DNA of 64,000 nucleotides from Bathynomus jamesi (GCA_023014485.1 JAJOZX010003307.1:111001-175000), one strand, 5' to 3'. Positions 20,430 through 31,919 are shown, counted from the first letter of the stretch. Notes: generated by a model from the sequence alone, not told the origin. Program-made: numbers and translations.

Positions 20430-22351
20430 TTTTAAATATAATTATTATTAATTTCACTATGAAAATGCATAAACAGTTTTAACACATTTTCATGAAAAAG
20501 TAATGCTATAAAATTTCATCAAATAAATGTAGAATCTAAACAAATTCTTGCTTTGTATTAAACTTTTTTATCAGTTTACGGGATTTTATACACTGCTGGA
20601 TCATGCCATCTCTTCTATTGAACCCAATGACAGCTGCAGATGCCTCAGTCACAAGCTTGATATGGCGTTGTACCACTTGATTGTGGCATGGCTGTTTGAA
20701 TTTCAAAGGATTTTTTCTAATGTTCACAAGTTCAGTTGATGTAAGATGGGTAACTATTGGAGGCTCTGCTGTCAAGTTATCAAGGTTACTCATCTTGTCA
20801 TACGATTTAGCATTTTCATTGATTATAGGCACCTTAAATTTCCTGACAGTGCAGTCTCTTGTATAACTCAAACTGTCATAATCATCATTATTCACATCAT
20901 CCTCAACTTTAAATCTGCTGGTGAAATCCATTTTGACTCTGATGTCCTGGGTTGTTTTCTCTACTTCACCCCTCAGTGCCAGGATCTTATTTACTGCAGT
21001 GTTTCTTCTCTCCCTGTCCTCATCACCAAGCATTGATATTATAATGTTTTTTGGGTGAGCAAAAAAAGCATTCCTTCTTAGGGTTTTTAGGGCAGTCTTT
21101 TACTTTCTTATTAGGAAACTCAGAGATTCTGCTCAGCATTGAAAAGAAGTTTCTTGAACCATCGAGTGATTCTTCTTGATTTCAAACCAGCTGGGGAAAT
21201 ACACTTTTAAACAGAACTCAGCAACAGTTATCAATACTGAACTCAGCTTTTTCTGTGAAACATAGAATCTGAGTATTCTACAACGTAATGTCAGCCATCT
21301 TGAGTGATTTAATGGCCCAACTTCTAAAAGCTCAAGGTCCTTTTCAATAGTCCCTAGCATGACTGCCATGCATATTCTATAAGCATAGTCACGACTGAGA
21401 TCATCAATTACATCATTGGGCAATATAGTGAAATTCTGATTTCTGATTGGCTTAAATTTGACAACATCCCATTCAGAAACCATACCACCTAGCTGTTTTC
21501 CTATTGGCCCTGAAAAACTATCAGGGCTCTTCGTAGTCCCATCGAGCTCCATGAAAACATGACAAAGAGGTAGCTCATTACAATGTAAGAGGCATATGAT
21601 CCTTTGCAGTGGTCTTCCAATAAGCTCTTTAAAGACTCTGATCGCCCCTGAATTATGTCTAGTCATCACTGCAGTTCCATCTAACCCCATGACTTGCAGG
21701 TTGTTTTCCAGATCAGTGTCCTTCACTGCTTCATAGAGACTTAGTGCAATTGATACACCATTCCCATTCTCTGGGGTAACATGTGTCAAATAATGTCCTC
21801 CTGAAACATTTTAAACAAAATTTAAGGAAATAATAAATGTATTTGAGATCAGTAGATTACCAGGTATGACCAATGAACATATATAACTATTGCATAGTTC
21901 TTACTCCTTAATGTTACTAAGACCAAATTTATGCTATCCACTAAAAATTTAAAACATACCATACAGAAAACAGTGGCTTACCCGGTTCTCCAACTATAAC
22001 ATAGTGCTCTTCTACTTTGGTTTGTTGATAATGTCACCCCTCTAACTCTGTAATTGTCACAGTACCATCCTGTCAGCCATCAACATAAATGCTGTCCACT
22101 AAACCAAAGAATACTTCTTCCTCAGCTCTGATCTGTTCATGGTATTTGCACTGTTGCCTTCGTAGTTTACTCCTGTATTAATGAAAATTGTTTACAAATT
22201 TATAAGGCTGGAGGTAGCACTGATAAACAGGAATGGAAACAATGAACAGTGATGGGCTGAATACACTGACTTTTATGCCTGAGCCCAATATATTTGAAAT
22301 TTATTTTTCCATGTTACAATGTATAATATACGTATAATTAAATAAAATTAC

Positions 22352-22837
22352 TAGTGATGGGACGATACCAAAATTTTTAACGATTCTGATTCCGATACCA
22401 CTAAAAAGTCTCGATTCCGATTCCGATTCTCAATATTTTTAAATATAATTCTATACTTGTTTTTCTGGAAATTGTCATATTTTACTCTGGTAAGATTAAC
22501 TATTTACATTATGAGTATGGTAATATAAATTATAAATTATAATAGATTGGTTTAAAAATAAAAATCAACTGTAAGTTGTAACAATTCATTTTAATCTTCT
22601 TGATTACACATCATGGATATACATGTTTTAATGTATAGCTACAATACAATAAAAATAAAATTTGTTATCCTCTTTCATTTAAATTTTAAAGTTTACATTG
22701 CAAAACTGGTTCAATTAAAAGTTAAAGAATCATTTTAAGAATCGGAAATCATGGTACAATTCTCTCGATTCCGATTCCGATTCCTGAAAAATGCTCGATT
22801 CTTCCGATTCCGATTCCGATTAATCGTCCCATCACTA
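22352..22837. mobile_element. hAT MITE, TAGTGATGGGACGAT termini (copy 2)
   Basis: Same family as 11414-11876. Exact 8-bp TSD AAAATTAC at 22344-22351 and 22838-22845. GATTCCGATTCC arrays lie at both ends. It sits in the intron between exons 4 and 5 of the hAT-like gene. Confidence 0.9.
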
Positions 22838-23370
22838 AAAATTACTTTACTTATTAGTAGTAGTAGTAATTGTAATTTTGTTAAAAAAGCTTAGGAAATG
22901 TGGATGAAAATGTAATCATGATAATTTTGAAATCTTACCTGTCAATGACGTTAGTGTTATCATCATCAGTGATAATGCCAAAATCTTTCAAAACTGCTGA
23001 TGCTACTGCTGCACCTGCTCTGTCAGAAATTGAATACCTGGAAGATTGTATTTTGAAGTTGAGAAAAATGATATCCATTTTAAGTCTACCAAAATGACAT
23101 GGCACATACAACTAAGTACAGTTATTAAAGAACAATCACAATTCACAAGTGCTAATTTACCTATCAACAGCTCTGCTCAGGTTCTCCAGATCTTGGTAAT
23201 TACAATGAGAGGAACCAGCAGGCTATGGATCATCTCTAGAGTCTTCTGATGGAGTTTCGCTAGAGCTACCAGTAGTGTCTGGACTGTCTGGTTGAGGTTG
23301 TGATGCACTTGCCTCTTCTCTCTGGCTTCGTTCACTGAACAATTAGTATGACTAGATTTACTATGCCAAA

Positions 23371-23413
23371 TATATATATAATATATATAATATATATATA
23401 TATATAAATATAA
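23371..23413. repeat. TA-rich microsatellite
   Basis: Imperfect TATATA run in an intron of the hAT-like gene. Confidence 0.85.
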
Positions 23414-24268
23414 TATAAAAAAAACATCAAAGTTTAATTAAAATGGTTCAAGTTATGATGTACTCTGACTAACCATAATTCTGCTTGTTGTTCGTCAATT
23501 ATTCTTCTCCTGTATCTAACATCTGCCTCTGTGAGCCTTTCCTCAAATCTTGAACAGTATCCTAGCCTCACAGATTTTTGATCCTCATAGAAGGAGAAAT
23601 CATCCTGAGTCATCCTCAGTTTAAACTCCTCCTCCAATTTTCATTGTTGAGAAAGATCCTCAGAAAAAATATCAAATAAACAATCAAGCTCTTTGACAAA
23701 CAATTCTAGTTTTGCCGAATAGGTTGAACCTCTCTTTGTGACAGAGTATCGATGAAACCTGTTGATGCATTTTTGAAGTTAAAATATTAAAAAAATCAAT
23801 ATTATTTTCTTAATTAAAAATTGTGGTCACAAATTGCTTAAATATTTTTTAGTTTAGAAATTTTGGCTGAAATACATAGATAAATTAATTCACAGGTTTA
23901 CAGAGCACATCACAACAAAATTATATTTAAAATAAAAAATTTACTATTGGCTAAGAAGACATTCTTGTAATTAATTTAGTACTACCCAGGATAGAAAGTT
24001 AACGACTTACCATGAAAAGTCTGCTGCTAGTTTGTCCACCTTTGTCTCAATGGTGCGCAAGGATAGTGGATAAACATTACGCCAAATCCATTGTTTCTTC
24101 AACTCATCTGCAACTTTTGTGATGTTTTCCTTGGTTTTCCAGTTTGGCTCCTTAAGTAGATGCTGAACAACTTTTCCAGCAGTAGGTAATTTTCCATTAG
24201 GAAAACTGTCAATGGATGGAAAACTATGGCCACTGTAAGACTTTTGTTGTCTGGCTTCTACGTTTCAT

Positions 24269-24689
24269 AAGTAACTAAAAATCTTGAAGACGTTAAACTA
24301 GTGTTAATTGAATAGGTTATAAAAATTCTGAAAAATAGAAGTAAATATAAAGTAGGTTGGACAAAAACAGCTACTGATTTTAATTTAACTCAAAAAATAT
24401 GTTTATACATCAATGTATACTTTTGAAAATAATTGTTGTTCTCAGCATCAAAAAATCATAAGATGCACTTTTTAGATTGTGCTTCTGGCTATTATAGAGC
24501 TCCAAATAGGCAAAATAAAGTGTTTTTTTGTCGCATGTGGGCGTGGCACATATAGAGTGTGGTTGCTGATGCGATATCACCAGCAACCACCAAAAACCAT
24601 CACCAATGCTCATTTTTAGACATTTGACAACTATTTAACACCCCTGATTTTTAAACTAAACAATTACTCTACCCTAAATTGGTATATTT
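24269..24689. other. AT-rich DNA with no recognised gene
   Basis: Sequence upstream of the hAT-like gene. A small open frame at 24410-24613 on the minus strand has no recognisable motif. No terminal repeat of the hAT-like element was found here. Confidence 0.5.
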
Positions 24690-25033
24690 TTTTATTTAAG
24701 GTCAAAGGTCAAGGATATTTTTTTAAATTTTCATTTTAGAGGCTTATGACAAGAGAGATAATATGACAAGCTGTTTAAGAGCTTCAAAATGACACTAGAA
24801 TCAGAACTCCAGCTTTATTAGTTATGTGGCTACAGCAATTTGAAATTTGACAGTAAGTAAAAAATCAGGTCAAAGGTCCAAATTTTGTGACCCTGTATCT
24901 CCCAAAGGTCAGCCAGCTCTAAAATTTGGGGAATTTCAGTTTCTCACACATACCTACTAATGTACCAAATATCATGAAAATCTGAGCTGGTCATGTTCAA
25001 ATTCACCTTTTTTTTGGCTGAATTTGTACCCAT
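24690..25033. mobile_element. diverged GGGTC-type element end
   Basis: Shares AGGTCAAAGGTCA, GACCxTGTATCTC, AAAGGTCAGxCAGCTCTAA and the following stretch with 540-870. It ends near 25033 with GGCTGAATTTGTACCCA, a weak match to the complement of the GGGTCATTCC terminus. It abuts a Tigger C-terminal coding fragment, as the 1-900 remnant abuts a Tigger N-terminal fragment. Confidence 0.4.
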
Positions 25034-25237
25034 GCTGCTCCATTCCATATTGGGATTGTCTTCCATATAAATGGCCATCCCAATTTCAAAGTGCCTGAAA
25101 GCTTCAGATATCCTTTTCATCATCAGCTGTTTTGGTGGTCTCTTGCCCCTTGTTCCTTGAGCTGTATCATCAGGTGATGATGTTTCTGGTGTGTGGTTTG
25201 AAATTTTTTCTGGTGCATGTGGTGGCAAAAATGACAT
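25034..25237 (-). pseudogene. Tigger/pogo-like transposase C-terminal fragment
   Basis: The minus-strand frame reads Ser/Pro-rich sequence then RGKRPPKQLMMKRISEAF, RHFEIGMAIYMEDNPNMEWS. A helix with basic start followed by (E/D)xNPNxEWS resembles the segment near the C-terminus of TIGD/Tigger proteins (DPNxERS). Only about 70 residues are seen, ending at the GGGTC-type terminus. Assignment is tentative. Confidence 0.35.
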
Positions 25238-25591
25238 TTTATTGAACAGGAATGACTTGTATGGAAAACTGTTCCCTAATTTGTTAATGACGTAAATAGA
25301 ATGGTGTAAATCGGTGACTTACTGTACTATAAATTACTTTGTATTATGTAAATTATGACAAAGTACTGTATATAGTACCATACCATATTATAGGTCTTGT
25401 AAACATGGGCATCCACAGGGGGGGAGCAAGGAGGGGCAGTTGCCCCTCCTTGGCTCTGGACAAAGTTAATAAGGGGAAACGTATAAAAAATTGAAATTTT
25501 TTTACTCTTGTTTTAAATCAATCTTCAAGGTGTGGACAATAAAATATATGTGACAATGCCAGATGTATGATTATATTAATTTCTTGAAATT

Positions 25592-25625
<34 letters not shown>

Positions 25626-25640
25626 TATGCGGGTTGCTTC
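25238..25640. other. mixed repeat debris
   Basis: No gene. About 25408-25450 has a small inverted repeat around GGAGGGGCAGTTGCCCCTCC, probably the end of an old DNA element. A TG/TA microsatellite at 25594-25622 leads into PLE-A. Confidence 0.5.
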
Positions 25641-25710
25641 TACAGAGCTTCAATTTAATATTTAGTAGAAATCCAATGACAAGGAGAAATGTAAATGCCA
25701 TGAAAGTCTT

Positions 25711-25752
25711 CTTTATTGCGCAACGTTTCGAGCAATACGCTCATCTTCAGGC
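25711..25752 (-). ncRNA. hammerhead-like ribozyme motif, PLE-A left end
   Basis: On the minus strand: CTGAAGA, then a U, a 4-bp stem GAGC/GCTC with a GTATT loop, then GAAA, then the 8-bp palindrome TTGCGCAA. CUGANGA-stem II-GAAA is the hammerhead core. PLE terminal repeats are known to carry hammerheads. The extra U before stem II and the very short stem III are deviations, so cleavage activity is not established. Confidence 0.5.
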
Positions 25753-26277
25753 TGTTTTAATAACAATGTGAAATTAAAATCAATATTGAATGAAAAACAA
25801 ACAGAAATTTCTATAACCTATTCGTAAAGACAAATTTTAAAAGACTGAGAAAAGAGGGTTAAGTTCTAAGTTATACAGATTTACATATCAAAATTAAGAA
25901 GTTATTTTTAATAATGTAGTAAATGTGAAATTAATACACTGGAAAAATTACCAATAGTACACTGGAACAATGGAGCTATCTACCTTACACAGCAGTATCC
26001 GAGGCCGACTAATTTGAGCAGAGGAGACGGGAATGAAAGATGGCGAGGGAGATAGGGGAAGGAGGGATTATAAGGAATTGGGGAAGGAGGAGGGATCATA
26101 GCAGATTGAGAGGGACGGACGATGAGTCAACATTCAGACTAGGGGACAATGCTTTAATGAAAAGGGATTCTAAAATTCTTAGTGAGGGGACAAGTATTAC
26201 AACCAAGAATTTTAAAATTGTCTAAAGTGACATCAATTTTGCATTTGATGCTATGTTCACGTATGCTGGAGGCTTCC

Positions 26278-27576
26278 TTAGTTTTTAAATTTTACCTGTT
26301 CGGCACTTATTCCCATATGCGAATAAAATCTAGCCCTGAGAGAGCGAACAGTGCTGCCGATGTAATTCCCAAGGAGACACCTAGGGCAGGTAAATAAATA
26401 TACAACACCGCTACGCAACGAGTCAGGGGTTCGATCCTTCGCTGAGAAAAAGCTACCTAAAGACGTTTTATTAATAAATATGATGCGGAAATCAGTATGA
26501 TAAAAAAATTTCCTTAACAATTTTGTAAATTTAAGCTTAAATTCCTTATTCAAGGGACCCATTTCAGGTACCAAGAAATATTTTATATCCTTCGGCACTG
26601 TAATACATGGAAGTTGAGGGCTATAAACATTATTTAAGAAGGATCTAATTAGTTTGTCTACATATTGAACAGGAAAACTATTATTAGTAAAGTATGATCT
26701 TAGATTATTAAATTCATCATTAAGTAAGGTAAAATTAGAGGTCAAATTATATCCTCTGAACAGAGAGTTTTAATACAAGACATCTTATAGTTGAAATCAG
26801 TAAAACTAAAAAAATTCATGCCCAAACCAGTGAAAGTGGGTTTCCTATAAACTGATGTAGTAATAGAATCACCGTTTTTCGAAATTAAAATCTAAGAAGG
26901 GGAGGGAGCCATTTTGCTCAGTTTCCATTGTATACGTTATATTGGGGTGCAAAGAATTTAGGAAGTTAAAGAATTGTTGCGCTTGTACCGCATTATCAAA
27001 GACTGCTATCGAATCATCAACGAAGCGTCGATAGAAAATTGGCTTGAGATGAGTGGGAGATTGTCTAAAAATTACACTTTCTAAATGAGTCATAAAAAAG
27101 TCAGCTGCTAGCGGTCCGACTGGTGATCCCATCCCTACCCCATCAATTTGTTGGTAAACCTTATTGTTGAAAGTGAAATAGCATTGTTTGAAGACCAATT
27201 CTAAAAGTTCCTTCAATGAGACAATGAAAACCATGAAAATTATCAACTGAGCTAAAAACCCTATCTAAAATAATGGCAATAGTTTCAGATACAGGTACAT
27301 TTGTGAAAAGTGACTTTACATCAAAACTGACAAAAAACTTTTTTGAATCGAAGTTTTTACCCAGGAGTTCTTTTTGGAATTCAAACGAGTTATTTATAGT
27401 GTAAACATTTTTCGCAAAGGGGGACAGGAGACGAACAACAATTTTGCCAATTGAAAGGTGGGTAAGTTATACGAAGCTAAAATAGGACGGAGAGGTGTTC
27501 CAGCTTTATATTTTAGGCAGACAGTATAATTGAGCAAGATTAGCACCAGATGCGAACAACTGAGAGTAAGTATCAT
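26278..27576 (-). pseudogene. PLE-A reverse transcriptase / GIY-YIG endonuclease
   Basis: Three frame-broken ORFs make up the 3' two thirds of a PLE protein. 27576-27394 has GTPLRPILASYN, an RT fingers motif. 27246-26869 has GVGMGSPVGPL and YRRFVDDSIAVF (the palm YxDD-type motif, here FVDD). 26745-26278 ends with SGVVYLFTCPRCLLGNYIGS, the start of a GIY-YIG nuclease domain with a CPxC knuckle, then RARFYSHMG. RT plus C-terminal GIY-YIG is specific to Penelope-like elements, which prime on nicked DNA. The N-terminal region is missing. The catalytic pair DD is intact but the frame is broken. Confidence 0.8.
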
Positions 27577-27664
27577 TTTTTATTATCTTTAAGGACTTTA
27601 GTCGTGACAGAAATCTATTAACCTGGTCTTCTAACCTTACAATGACTTTATTTACAGGTTCTAG

Positions 27665-28332
27665 AATTTCGAAAAACGGTGATTCTATTACTACATCAGT
27701 TTATAGGAAACCCACTTTCACTGGTTTGGGCATGAATTTTTTTAGTTTTACTGATTTCAACTATAAGATGTCTTGTATTAAAACTCTCCTGTTCAGAGGA
27801 TATAATTTGACCTCTAATTTTACCTTACTTAATGATGAATTTAATAATCTAAGATCATACTTTACTAATAATAGTTTTCCTGTTCAATATGTAGACAAAC
27901 TAATTAGATCCTTCTTAAATAATGTTTATAGCCCTCAACTTCCATGTATTACAGTGCCGAAGGATATAAAATATTTCTTGGTACCTGAAATGGGTCCCTT
28001 GAATAAGGAATTTAAGCTTAAATTTACAAAATTGTTAAGGAAATTTTTTTTATCATACTGATTTCCGCATCATATTTATTAATAAAACGTCTTTAGGTAG
28101 CTTTTTCTCAGCGAAGGATCGAACCCCTGACTCGTTGCGTAGCGGTGTTGTATATTTATTTACCTGCCCTAGGTGTCTCCTTGGGAATTACATTGGCAGC
28201 ACTGTTCGCTCTCTCAGGGCTAGATTTTATTCGCATATGGGAATAAGTGGCCGAACAGGTAAAATTTTAAAAACTAAGGAAGCCTCCAGCATACGTGAAC
28301 ATAGCATCAAATGCAAATTGATGTCACTTTAG
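27665..28332 (+). pseudogene. PLE-A inverted partner: 3' RT and GIY-YIG fragment
   Basis: Starts within the thumb-proximal region (SITTSVYRKPTFTG) and runs through the same C-terminal GIY-YIG sequence as the minus copy. It has an extra T in a T-run near 28050 that shifts the frame before the nuclease domain; the nuclease part (SGVVYLFTCPRCLLGNYIGS) resumes in another frame from 28135. The truncated start shows that it could never have encoded an RT. Confidence 0.75.
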
Positions 28333-28802
28333 ACAATTTTAAAATTCTTGGTTGTAATACTTGTCCAACTCACTAAGAATTTTAGAATCCCTTTTCATTA
28401 AAGCATTGTCCCCTAGTCTGAATGTTGACTCATCGTCCGTCCCTCTCATTGCTATGATCCCTCCTCCTTCCCCAATTCCTTATAATCCCTCCTTCCCCTA
28501 TCTCCCTCGCCATCTTTCATTCCCGTCTCCTCTGCTCAAATTAGTCGGCCTCGGATACTGCTGTGTAAGGTAGATAGCTCCATTGTTCCAGTGTACTATT
28601 GGTAATTTTTCCAGTGTATTAATTTCACATTTACTACATGTATTTAAAAATAACTTCTTAATTTTGATATGTAAATCTGTATAACTTAGAACTTAACCCT
28701 CTTTTCTCAGTCTTTTAAAATTTGTCTTTACGAATAGGTTATAGAAATTTCTGTTTGTTTTTCATTCAATATTGATTTTAATTTCACATTGTTATTAAAC
28801 AG

Positions 28803-28842
28803 CCTGAAGATGAGCGTATTGCTCGAAACGTTGCGCAATAAA
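28803..28842 (+). ncRNA. hammerhead-like ribozyme motif, PLE-A right end
   Basis: Identical in the core to the motif at 25711-25752, on the opposite strand: CTGAAGA at 28804-28810, GAAA at 28825-28828, palindrome TTGCGCAA straight after. It lies about 50-90 bp from the outer end of the inverted copy. Confidence 0.5.
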
Positions 28843-28997
28843 GAAGACTTTTCATGGCATTTACATTTCTCCTTGTCATTGGATTTCTACTAAATATTAT
28901 ATATATATAATATAATGAAAAATTATTTCATGAAAGTGACACGTGAAAAATATTTATGATGAATAAAACCACGAAGGGAAAAGAAACACAAAGTGGT

Positions 28998-29032
28998 GCT
29001 CAAGCGCTTTCGTCTAATGACATCCTCAGGAA
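28998..29032 (-). ncRNA. hammerhead-like motif, PLE-B terminal repeat
   Basis: Minus strand: CTGAGGA, U, stem GTC/GAC with ATTA loop, GAAA, then the palindrome AAGCGCTT overlapping the GAAA. It has the same layout as the PLE-A motif though the sequences differ, which supports conservation of structure rather than chance. Confidence 0.45.
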
Positions 29033-29099
29033 CACTGGAGTGAAAGGATCGTTCAAGGCAATATATAGGTTACAAAAATAAACATATATATATATATAT

Positions 29100-29173
<74 letters not shown>

Positions 29174-29980
29174 GTTAAGTATAGAAAAAATTGTGGGAGG
29201 AGCAAACACATTTGTATGGGAAAATGACACTTTTAGCACTTTGGCCGAAATTCATATAAATTCAAATGGCTTGTTTATGAAACAGGTCACAAAAGAATAA
29301 AGAAATAAAAATAAATATAAATTAGAAAAAAAAAAAAAAAAAAAATACAAAATAATGCCTTAGTGATATATATGTCACAGCCTAAATAACCATAAAGAAA
29401 TAAACCAACAGATAAAAAACCAAAATTGTAAGTGGAGTCTACAAATTCAAGCTCAAAAGGAAAGTTTACAATCAATTTAATAGATGATGCCAAATTGATA
29501 TATATGTCACAAAGAAATAAACAAAAAAAAAAATAATAATAATAATAATAATAAATTGAAAAATAAATTTTAAGAGAGGCACACCAATTTACAAGGGAAA
29601 AATTACCAAAGGTTTTTTAGTTATTGTCTGAATCATGCATACTATGGTCACAAACAAATAAAAAAGTACAAGTAAATATAAATTGGAAAACAAAATGATG
29701 CCTAGATGATATATAAAGAACTATAAAAAAATATACAACATATATAAGGTATATATACGAAATATAAACGCAATATATAAAGAATATACATATATATATA
29801 TATGCATAAGGGAAAAAATTACCAAAGGTTTTTATAATTGTCTGAAAAATCGGTAGGTCACAAAAGAATAAAGAAATAAAAATAAATATAAATTGGAAAA
29901 ATTACAAATAATACAACTACACATGTATACCCGCATAACCAAATATATATACATATACAATTATACATACACATATACAT

Positions 29981-30036
<56 letters not shown>

Positions 30037-30109
30037 ATGATTTCATGAAAGTAACACGTGAAAAATATTTATGATGAATAAAACCACGAAGGAAAGGAAA
30101 CACAAAAAG

Positions 30110-30144
30110 GTGCTCAAGCACTTTCGTCTAATGACATCCTCAGG
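30110..30144 (-). ncRNA. hammerhead-like motif, second PLE-B terminal repeat
   Basis: Same core as 28998-29032: CTGAGGA, GTC/GAC stem, GAAA. The palindrome is changed to AAGTGCTT here. It lies just before the hAT insertion at 30173. Confidence 0.45.
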
Positions 30145-30341
30145 AACACTGAAGTACATAAAAGGTTACGGCCAGTGGTGGGCACCGTTAACCAAAAAGT
30201 TAACTTCGTTAACCGCTAATCCATTAACCAAAAAGTTAACCATTAACCATTAATCCGTTAAACATGTAACGGAAGTTACCGATAAACCATTAACGTTAAC
30301 TTTTATTATAAAAAAAATGAAAAACACAATATATATAAAAT

Positions 30342-30806
30342 TTAATTTTCCCTCTTCTTCTCGTTCTCCATTTTGTCCATGAGATGCATGTTGTCCTTCA
30401 TGAAAATTAGCATATCAAAGTTTTCATCAGACAGGGATGATCTCTTGGCCCTCAGGATGTCCTTGCCCATAGAGAACAAACGCTCCACTGCAGCACTGGA
30501 GGGGATGGCTGTATTGAACTTGATGAACAAGTCCACCAACACTTGCTCACCCAAGAAGGCAGCATCTGTCAGCAAGTCCTTGGAGTTGGTCTCCAGCCAG
30601 GTCTTGACCAAGTTCTGGGCCTTGCCCTTGAGTGACCTGTGACTTCTGCTGCTCTCTTTTGTCTGGATGACAGCACTGAAGAAGTCATCCTCCTCCTCCT
30701 CGTTGTTGCTGCCCACTTCGTTGGACTGCTGCTTCATGGCCTCCTCGACTGTACCCTCCATGCTTTCCCTCAGTCTGGCGACCTTGGTGTTGTCATACTT
30801 GTCCAA
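30342..30806 (-). pseudogene. hAT transposase C-terminal part (copy 1)
   Basis: The 154-codon frame starts within the protein (DKYDNTKVARLRESMEG), has an acidic linker (NNEEEEDDFF), then VLVDLFIKFNTAIPSSAAVE and RLFSMGKDILRAKRSSLSD, ending at 30342. (I/V)PxSxAxxERxFS...RxxLxxxxxxxLxFxK is the hATC dimerisation domain. The catalytic core is missing here because of an internal deletion that joins this segment to the BED-like region at 30847. Confidence 0.8.
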
Positions 30807-30846
30807 CCAGATGAGGCGAAACGAATGTAGTTATTTTTTGTAATTG

Positions 30847-31113
30847 TTACATATATATTATTGAAAGTGCCTTAAAATGCTCGTGATATTTCTTGAAAGA
30901 AGTTGAAACATTCAACTCAAATGGCAAATCTTTCCGCCTGATTTTACAGTCGACCATGTTTTGCTCAAACCACTGCCATAAATAACTACCATATTTGGTA
31001 AGACACAAATTGTGGCGATGGAAACAAATATATCGCCTGATTTTGCACTGCGGAAATGGAAATTCGTTCATCACTATTAACAGTGGCGGATTAATTGCGC
31101 ACCTGCTCAGCAC
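30847..31113 (-). pseudogene. hAT N-terminal BED-like finger remnant (copy 1)
   Basis: The minus-strand frame contains KYGSYLWQWFEQNMVDCKIR followed by FKKYHEHFKAL. An aromatic-rich WxxF then Cys and a terminal H-x-x-H are the pattern of a BED zinc finger; one Cys of the CxxC pair appears replaced by Arg (CKIR). Copy 2 at 36583-36771 lost most of this region by a different deletion. Confidence 0.5.
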
Positions 31114-31387
31114 TGAAAATAATAGAAACTTTTAAACGTTTATTTATGAATTTTTTGGGTTAACGGAAGTTAAATGTAACGGAAGTTAATTAGTCCGATA
31201 ATGATTTTCAAAGTTAACTTAAAAGTTAAATCGTTAACGAAAAAGTTAACCGTTAATTAACGATTAACGGATTAACGGTTTGTGCCCAGCTTTGGTTATG
31301 GCCTATATATAGGTTACAGAAAGAAAAAATAATAAATAAATAACATACACACAACACATATATATATATATATATACATACATATCT

Positions 31388-31428
<41 letters not shown>

Positions 31429-31661
31429 ATAAACGGAGAAGTAAAAATAAAAATTAAAGATTAAAAATTAGAGGATTAACAAAGAGGCATACAGATTTGT
31501 AAGGAAAAATATCGATTTTTAGCACAAGATCAAATGAATTATAAAAATACAAATTTATACTGGAAATCTGCCCGGGTTTTAACACTTTGCCTTTTAGAGT
31601 CAAGTTTCGATATATATAAAAATAAAATGAAGATTAAAAGTTAATAAAGTAGCATACAAGT

Positions 31662-31919
31662 TTACCAAAGATTTAGTGTCCTACCCTTTTTATCTAAATT
31701 TGTTTTGAAGGAATTCAAAACAACAGGATCGAGTTGAAAAAGACCTTTGCTTATGTTGAAGTTATTTGAAAGTTGGATAATGGCAGACTCAAGAATATTT
31801 CTATTGACAATGTTGCTAGAATGAAATAAAACTGAAGCATTATTCCAATCAATACAGTGGGATAACTCTGACTCTGACTCACTTCGTAACATTTTGGATT
31901 GGAAAATTAAAAGTCTCAT
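31662..31919 (-). pseudogene. PLE-B inverted C-terminal fragment
   Basis: The minus-strand frame repeats the C-terminal SHCIDWNNASVLFHSSNIVN and the end LDKKGRTLNLW of the PLE-B protein encoded on the plus strand at 33410-33620. It is the inverted arm of the snapback, with no start of its own. Confidence 0.75.

Larger units (their letters stand above)
15142..20450 (-). mobile_element. piggyBac element, one terminus kept, split by a hAT-like insertion
   Basis: TTAA at 15138-15141 is followed by CCCTAGAACACTAACG, a typical piggyBac terminus next to its TTAA target. A transposase gene runs on the minus strand from 20429 to 15677. It is interrupted at 17117-19838 by an unrelated element. The opposite terminus is missing: no complementary CTAGGG...TTAA is found between 20430 and 20536, where a different transposase pseudogene begins. 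About 15190-15676 is noncoding and includes a short CGGGTAAAAAATACCCG inverted repeat. Confidence 0.75.
20536..24268 (-). pseudogene. TAGGGTGG-B hAT-like transposase gene with introns
   Basis: By comparison with the intronless copy at 48801-51008, exons can be placed on the minus strand: about 24268-24011, 23758-23474, 23334-23161, 23037-22939, 22172-21982 and 21800-20536. Every internal boundary has a GT donor (for example GTAAG after 24011 and 22939) and AG acceptor. Protein blocks: WIWRNVYPLSL, FSFYEDQKSVRLG, MGLDGTAVMTRHNSG, CLLHCNELPLCH (CxxH), NHSRWLTLRCRILRFY (RW), QPCHNQVVQRHIKLVTEAS, GFNRRDGMI. The last exon has a frameshift near 21130-21060. The first codon is uncertain and no termini were found, so this is a decayed relict. 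Confidence 0.7.
25641..28895. mobile_element. PLE-A: Penelope-like element snapback pair
   Basis: A minus-strand copy (about 27600 to 25650) and a 5'-truncated plus-strand copy (about 27665 to 28895) are tail-out inverted duplicates. Arms of about 1.2 kb (25650-26890 and 27665-28895) are near-identical, and the single-copy centre is RT sequence. The plus copy starts abruptly at ATTTCGAAAAACGGTG, which is internal to the minus copy at about 26890. Inverted, 5'-truncated partner copies are a known hallmark of Penelope-like retroelements. Both outer ends carry the same hammerhead-like motif. Confidence 0.8.
28914..30172 (-). mobile_element. PLE-B 3'/terminal-repeat segments (outer left arm)
   Basis: Two PLE-B terminal repeats in minus orientation (28914-29085 and 30032-30172) enclose noncoding DNA with long TA microsatellites (29085-29165, 29997-30031) and A-runs. 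The interior is the reverse complement of 47640-48296 plus 51786-52020, so it forms the left outer arm of a palindrome. The Ile/Tyr-rich open frames here come from translated TA repeats and are not genes. The second terminal repeat is interrupted at 30173 by a hAT element. Confidence 0.7.
30173..31294 (-). mobile_element. hAT element, CAGTGGTGGGCAC termini (copy 1)
   Basis: The termini are CAGTGGTGGGCACCGTTAAC and the complement of CAAAGCTGGGCACAAACCG. TSD GTTACGGC (30165-30172) and GTTATGGC (31295-31302), 8 bp with one mismatch. The intact PLE-B copy at 33977-33984 has GCCGTAAC uninterrupted, an empty site. Both subterminal zones are arrays of GTTAAC/GTTAACG units. It encodes N- and C-terminal transposase pieces on the minus strand with the centre deleted. 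Confidence 0.85.

Noticed and set aside
29000..29239. Open frames rich in Ile/Tyr (also 29858-30121, 33849-34055, 47532-48037, 52021-52203)
   Set aside because: They are translations of TA/TG microsatellites, with no domain.
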